Positions 15,101-17,077 of a stretch of 17,077 nt of DNA are shown piece by piece (the stretch's first letter is position 1; each line of letters starts with the position of its first letter). The DNA is taken from the NCBI GenBank assembly GCA_019695455.1, contig JAEUAC010000174.1, positions 1 through 17,077 on the forward strand. The letters run 5' to 3'. The translations under genes and the position numbers were made by a program. The notes beneath the pieces were generated by a model, which saw only the letters and a list, made by a program, of their open reading frames with translations, was not told where the DNA came from and did no database searches. This DNA is from Methylorubrum extorquens. Lineage in GTDB: Bacteria; Pseudomonadota; Alphaproteobacteria; Rhizobiales; Beijerinckiaceae.

Positions 15101-15603
15101 ACCCCGTGGCGGGCATCGCGGAGGGCGGCCGCCTGCACGTCCGCGGCCCGAACGTGATGAAGGGCTACCTGCGCGACGCGGCGCCCGGCATCCTCGAACC
15201 CGTGGCCGACGGCTGGTACGACACGGGCGACATCGTGGCGATCGACCCGGACGGCTTCGTGTCGATCCAGGGCCGGGCCAAGCGCTTCGCCAAGATCGCG
15301 GGCGAGATGGTCTCGCTCGGCGCCGTCGAGGAGCTGGCCGCCAAGGCCTCGCCCGCCGCCCGCCACGCCGCCCTCGCCCGCCCCGACGCCCGCAAGGGCG
15401 AGGCCGTGGTGCTGGTCAGCGAGGACCCGGCGCTGACGCGCCAGACCCTGATCGCGGCCGCCGCCGCGAACGGCGTCCCCGAGATCGCCATCCCGCGCGA
15501 CGTGCTGGCCGGCCGCCCGATCCCGGTCCTCGGCACGGGCAAGACGGATTACGTGGCGCTCGCCGCGAGCCTGGCGGAGGCGCCGGGGCAGGAGGCGGCG
15601 TGA
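12178..15603 (+). CDS. aas: LplT-PlsC-Aas fusion: lysophospholipid transporter, acyltransferase and acyl-ACP synthetase
   Basis: This 1141-residue protein joins three activities for phospholipid repair. Residues about 1-425 form an MFS permease (LFWTQALGGFNDNLFKQAM) like LplT, which flips lysophospholipids inward. About 440-640 is a PlsC acyltransferase with NHQSFLD (H464, D469) and FPEGR (531-535). About 660-1141 is an AMP-forming acyl-ACP synthetase with FTSGSEGAPKG (802-812), YGATE (941-945), YDTGD (1014-1018) and the C-terminal GTGKTDY lysine K1122. All key residues are present. In E. coli LplT and Aas are separate neighbours. The ATG at 12178 starts just before the transporter; the frame extends to an ATG at 12112, but that would lie in the hairpin arm. 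No strong ribosome site precedes either. Its position after pspA-yiaA suggests a shared membrane-repair role. Confidence 0.92.
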   Translation: MQAAETVPSLLRSRRFAPLFWTQALGGFNDNLFKQAMALLVAYRVGAGSGLDPASLTALAGATFVAPFIVLSAFAGGLADRMDKAVLARRLKLAEIAIVALAAGALATGHLASLFAVLFLLGCQAAMFGPVKYSLLPAHLRKEELVDGNALVEGATFVAILLGSILGGWLIGSPGGETIVGAGLLVVAGLGYGASRFIPAALPPAGAAGGRRMGTLAILREAKAERTVWLSILGISWFWVVGATLLSFVPPLARDRLGGDEAVASCLLGIFSVGIAIGSLACARSLKGEITPRPVPFAALALSALLVVFAAAVAALPAPEASGRHLLDVLASPGALLVGAVLFALAVVAGFYAVPLFAIMQHAAPEDAKARTIGANNVVNSLFMVAGAVVTAGLSSGLGVSLPWLAVILAALNLVAAAIMLRLLSRLVLKTIVRAALSLVYGVEVRGEENMAKAGARRVVVANHQSFLDGLVVAAFLPGDPVFAVDTAIASRWWAKPLLALVDFATVDPTNPMALKSLAREVENGRTLVIFPEGRLTVTGSLMKVYDGPGLVADRTGADVVPVRLDGLQHTLFTRLSGRVARRVAPHVTMTILPPLRLAVDPALKGRARRKMAGQRLYDVMSEMIFVTSALDRTLFGSLVDAAAMNGRAHVVAEDIDFKPLTYGRLLAGSFVLGGKLRRLTAEGEIVGLLLPNSVGALVSFFALQAIGRVPAMLNVSSGAAGMGAACRIAKIRTVLTSRRFVEKGKLGPVVEELGRGVAIVYLEDVRDTVGLGAKLAGLARSYAPTLGRAAGDPNAAAVVLFTSGSEGAPKGVVLSHRNLNANRYQVGARIAFNTRDIVFNALPMFHSFGLTVGTLLPVLAGIRTFLYPSPLHYRVVPELIYQTNATVFFATDTFLRGYARMANPYDFHSVRIVGAGAERVSDETRRIWSERFGVRILEGYGATETAPVIAFNTPMHFKAGTVGRLMPAIEHRLDPVAGIAEGGRLHVRGPNVMKGYLRDAAPGILEPVADGWYDTGDIVAIDPDGFVSIQGRAKRFAKIAGEMVSLGAVEELAAKASPAARHAALARPDARKGEAVVLVSEDPALTRQTLIAAAAANGVPEIAIPRDVLAGRPIPVLGTGKTDYVALAASLAEAPGQEAA

Positions 15604-15618
15604 CGGCGGGGCCGGCGA

Positions 15619-15641
15619 CCGGGCGGGATCCGTCCGCCCGG
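15619..15641 (+). terminator. Hairpin after the lplT-plsC-aas fusion gene
   Basis: CCGGGCGG (15619-15626) pairs perfectly with CCGCCCGG (15634-15641) around a seven-base loop, 15 nt after the stop codon. No T-run follows. The position suits transcript termination before the riboswitch unit. Confidence 0.5.
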
Positions 15642-15747
15642 GCCGCCGCTCCGCCCGGACTCGGCCGACGACGCGACGTCCGCGCGCGGTGCGCGGTGCG
15701 GGACCCTGGACGCTGCTCCTGCGGCCGTCCCCGGCCCGTCTCGGACA
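15642..15747. other. Non-coding spacer before riboswitch promoter
   Basis: This G+C-rich stretch lies between the hairpin after the fusion gene and the riboswitch promoter. I see no supportable gene or further signal in it. Confidence 0.5.
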
Positions 15748-15777
15748 TTGCGGCCGTCGAGCCGATCAAGGTAAGAT
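15748..15777 (+). promoter_or_regulatory. Promoter of the riboswitch-transporter unit
   Basis: TTGCGG (15748-15753) and TAAGAT (15772-15777) are 18 bp apart and resemble -35/-10 hexamers. The predicted transcription start, near 15784, coincides with the first base pair of the aptamer P1 helix, which supports both calls. Confidence 0.6.
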
Positions 15778-15783
15778 CAAGCT

Positions 15784-15908
15784 TCGACTGAGTGGCAGCT
15801 AGGGTTCCGGGTAGCCATCAAGGCCGCTGCTGGACCGAGCGTTGCGGACACCGTGGTCAATCCCACGGCGGCACCCGAGGGATAAAAGCCCAGAGGCGGA
15901 GACGTCGA
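15784..15908 (+). promoter_or_regulatory. ykkC-type riboswitch aptamer (guanidine-I most likely)
   Basis: The leader carries the ykkC family blocks in order: GCTAGGGTTCCGG (15798-15810), GGACCGAGCG, GGACACCG, a CCGTGG/CCACGG hairpin, and GAGGGATAAAAGCCC (15877-15891) followed by GGAGAC. P1 can form between TCGAC (15784-15788) and GTCGA (15904-15908). The family includes guanidine-I riboswitches (subtype 1) and relatives that bind ppGpp, PRPP or nucleotides (subtype 2). The downstream drug/metabolite transporter gene favours guanidine. Against a firm ligand call, the segment reads GGACCGAGCG, whereas as I recall subtype 1 usually has GGUCCGAGAG and subtype 2 often GGACCGAGCG; GGGATAAAAGCCC is closer to subtype 1. 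The exact aptamer ends are approximate. Confidence 0.85.
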
Positions 15909-15943
15909 GACCCACTACGGCCCATCCTGGGCACGGAGGTCTC
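15907..15943 (+). promoter_or_regulatory. Expression platform hiding the Shine-Dalgarno of the transporter gene
   Basis: GAGACC (15907-15912) can pair with GGTCTC (15938-15943), which overlaps the ribosome site GGAGG (15935-15939) directly before the ATG. An inner hairpin GCCCA-TCC-TGGGC (15920-15932) would nucleate it. The first two bases of the 5' arm also belong to the 3' side of aptamer P1, and a second GAGAC copy (15899-15903) could compete. Ligand-stabilised P1 would thus free the ribosome site: a translational ON switch, as expected for an exporter. No intrinsic terminator is visible. Confidence 0.6.
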
Positions 15944-16816
15944 ATGTCGCTTGTGCCGTTCGTCTTCGTTGTGTCCGCCGCCTTCATCCACGCCTTCTGG
16001 AACCTGCTTTCGAAGCGGGCGGCTGATGCAGGTCCAAGCTTTGTTTTCGCCTACAATCTCGTCTGCTGCGTAGCCTACGCGCCGTGGGTGATCTGGCTCT
16101 TCCAACACAACGAGATGCCGTGGACATGGCCTGCCTCTGCCGGCATCGTGCTGAGCGGGCTCATCCACCTCGCCTACAGCCTCTGTCTCCAGCGCGGCTA
16201 TCAGGTCGCCGACCTCTCAGTCGTCTACCCTACCGCGCGAGGCACGGGGCCGCTACTCTCCTCCATCGGCGCGTTCTTGCTGCTCGGTGAGACGCCCACG
16301 CCGCTCAAGATCATGGGTCTGATCGGCGTCGTCGTTGGTATTGGCCTCATCTCGACACAAGGCGATCTCGCAGCTTTCCGCCGTCCAGGTGGGCAAGCGG
16401 GTCTGCGATGGGGTGTCGGAACGGGGGCGCTGATCGCGTCCTACACCATCGTGGACGCATACGTCGTCAAGGAACTCGGCGTGCATCCGGTGATCCTCGA
16501 CTGGTGCTCCAACCTGCTCCGGTTCCTCCTGCTCGCGCCGCTGGTGCTGCGGGACGTCGGTCATGCCCGTGAGCGTATGGCGGGACGCTGGCACCTCGCC
16601 ATCGCGGTGGGGGTTCTCTCGCCGCTCTCCTACATTCTGGTCCTGCTCGCGCTCGACCTGGGTGCGCCGTTGAGCGTCGTGGCCCCTGCGCGCGAAATGT
16701 CGATGATGGTCGGAGCGCTACTGGGCATGATTGTGCTGGGTGAGGCGGTCGGGCGCTGGCGTCTGCTCGGATGCCTCGTGCTCGTGCTCGGGGTTGTGCT
16801 GCTTAGTCGAAGCTGA
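15944..16816 (+). CDS. EamA/DMT-superfamily transporter under riboswitch control
   Basis: This 290-residue integral membrane protein has about ten hydrophobic helices in two EamA-type halves (first half from VPFVFVVSAAFIHAFWNLLS; second from LRWGVGTGALIASYTIVDAYVV). DMT landmarks include WNLLSKRA at the end of helix 1, VVYPTARGTGPLLSSIGAFLLLGE closing the first half, and SVVAPAREMSMMVGALLGMIVLGE at the same place in the second. The ATG at 15944 follows GGAGG by 4 nt; the frame is open further upstream, but that stretch is the riboswitch RNA. The riboswitch implies export of its ligand or a related compound, most plausibly guanidinium (inference). SMR-type guanidinium exporters belong to the same superfamily but have four helices. 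Codon use is less G+C-biased than in the neighbours, which suggests acquisition. Confidence 0.9.
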   Translation: MSLVPFVFVVSAAFIHAFWNLLSKRAADAGPSFVFAYNLVCCVAYAPWVIWLFQHNEMPWTWPASAGIVLSGLIHLAYSLCLQRGYQVADLSVVYPTARGTGPLLSSIGAFLLLGETPTPLKIMGLIGVVVGIGLISTQGDLAAFRRPGGQAGLRWGVGTGALIASYTIVDAYVVKELGVHPVILDWCSNLLRFLLLAPLVLRDVGHARERMAGRWHLAIAVGVLSPLSYILVLLALDLGAPLSVVAPAREMSMMVGALLGMIVLGEAVGRWRLLGCLVLVLGVVLLSRS

Positions 16817-17077
16817 GTGTCCGCTTTCCACTCCGATGCAACGTCGGCCGGATCGAAAGGCGCGTCCGCTTGGGAGCAATCTTCCAGCGGGGCTGGACGG
16901 CTGAGGAGGGTGAAGCCGACGTGCGGCCGGTTGGAGCGCCTTGGTGTGCGCCCGAGCGCTGCCGCGCCCGAAGGGGAGATCGGGCGCCGGGCTCAGCGCT
17001 CGTCCGTGCGGGAGGCGGGCGGAGACCTCCCTGCGGGCCCGGTCTCGCGTCCCGCCCCGCCTCGCGGCTTCGCCCAG
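16817..17077. other. Non-coding tail without a supportable gene
   Basis: These 261 bases show no reading frame with a credible start and family match. GTCCGCTT occurs twice, 45 bp apart (16819-16826 and 16864-16871). GCGCCCGA (16964-16971) pairs perfectly with TCGGGCGC (16980-16987), and GGGAGG (17010-17015) with CCTCCC (17026-17031). A frame open to the right edge from a GTG at 16921 gives Arg/Pro/Gly-rich sequence typical of shadow frames, so I do not call it. Confidence 0.5.

Noticed and set aside
11944..15366. 1140-residue minus-strand open frame opposite the lplT-plsC-aas fusion
   Set aside because: It is a shadow frame: Arg/Asp/Glu/Gly/Ala-rich, low complexity, no domain, and it lies opposite a gene with all family motifs.
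12885..15791. 968-residue plus-strand frame overlapping the fusion gene
   Set aside because: Arg/Pro-rich frame-shifted reading of the fusion gene, without motifs; produced by high G+C content.
1..17077. CRISPR arrays, tRNA or rRNA genes, insertion sequences, toxin-antitoxin or phage genes
   Set aside because: I saw no regularly spaced repeats, tRNA-like cloverleaf, transposase or phage-type motifs in any part of the window.

Overview
The window is about 17 kb of very G+C-rich DNA whose genes use mostly G or C at third codon positions. Gene content and style (a FtsK with a long acidic, Ala-rich linker, a PspA plus YiaA pair, a fused LplT-acyltransferase-acyl-ACP synthetase, SsuABC-type transport) suggest an alphaproteobacterium of the Hyphomicrobiales, of the Methylobacterium or Microvirga kind. 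The genus is an inference from style; no rRNA or tRNA gene is present to support it.

Region 1 (1-2309, +) is the 3' part of ftsK. The reading frame is open to the left edge, so the N-terminal membrane domain lies outside. Hairpins at 2326-2359 separate it from the converging transporter genes.

Region 2 (2363-8519) looks like one substrate-use module built around a 92-bp divergent promoter. Leftward run an ABC permease, its ATPase and a periplasmic binding protein. Rightward run an enolase-superfamily (mandelate racemase/muconate lactonizing) enzyme, a GMC flavin oxidoreductase and a GntR/UTRA regulator, with overlapping or close-set ends. The likely logic is import, isomerisation, dehydration or lactone chemistry, then FAD-linked alcohol oxidation, with the GntR protein sensing a pathway compound. 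The substrate cannot be read from sequence.

Region 3 (8526-10286, -) is a ClC-type chloride channel or transporter with an atypical filter motif and two C-terminal CBS domains. It converges on the GntR gene, and a perfect hairpin spans both stop codons. Its upstream region carries the same spaced motif (GTCATAT-N12-GACCATAC) found in the Region 2 divergent promoter, hinting at shared control.

Region 4 (10363-15603) reads as a cell-envelope maintenance block: a TetR repressor divergent from pspA and a yiaA-like membrane protein gene, then a three-domain LplT-PlsC-Aas fusion for taking up and re-acylating lysophospholipids. Two GAAC-N3-GTTC palindromes, one over the tetR start codon and one at the predicted pspA transcription start, are likely TetR operators.

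Region 5 (15604-17077) differs in composition. A promoter is followed by a ykkC-type riboswitch (guanidine-I most likely, with a departure from consensus that leaves the ligand open), a Shine-Dalgarno-masking hairpin and a 10-helix DMT/EamA transporter gene. This is the most striking element of the window. The last 261 bases hold no supportable gene.
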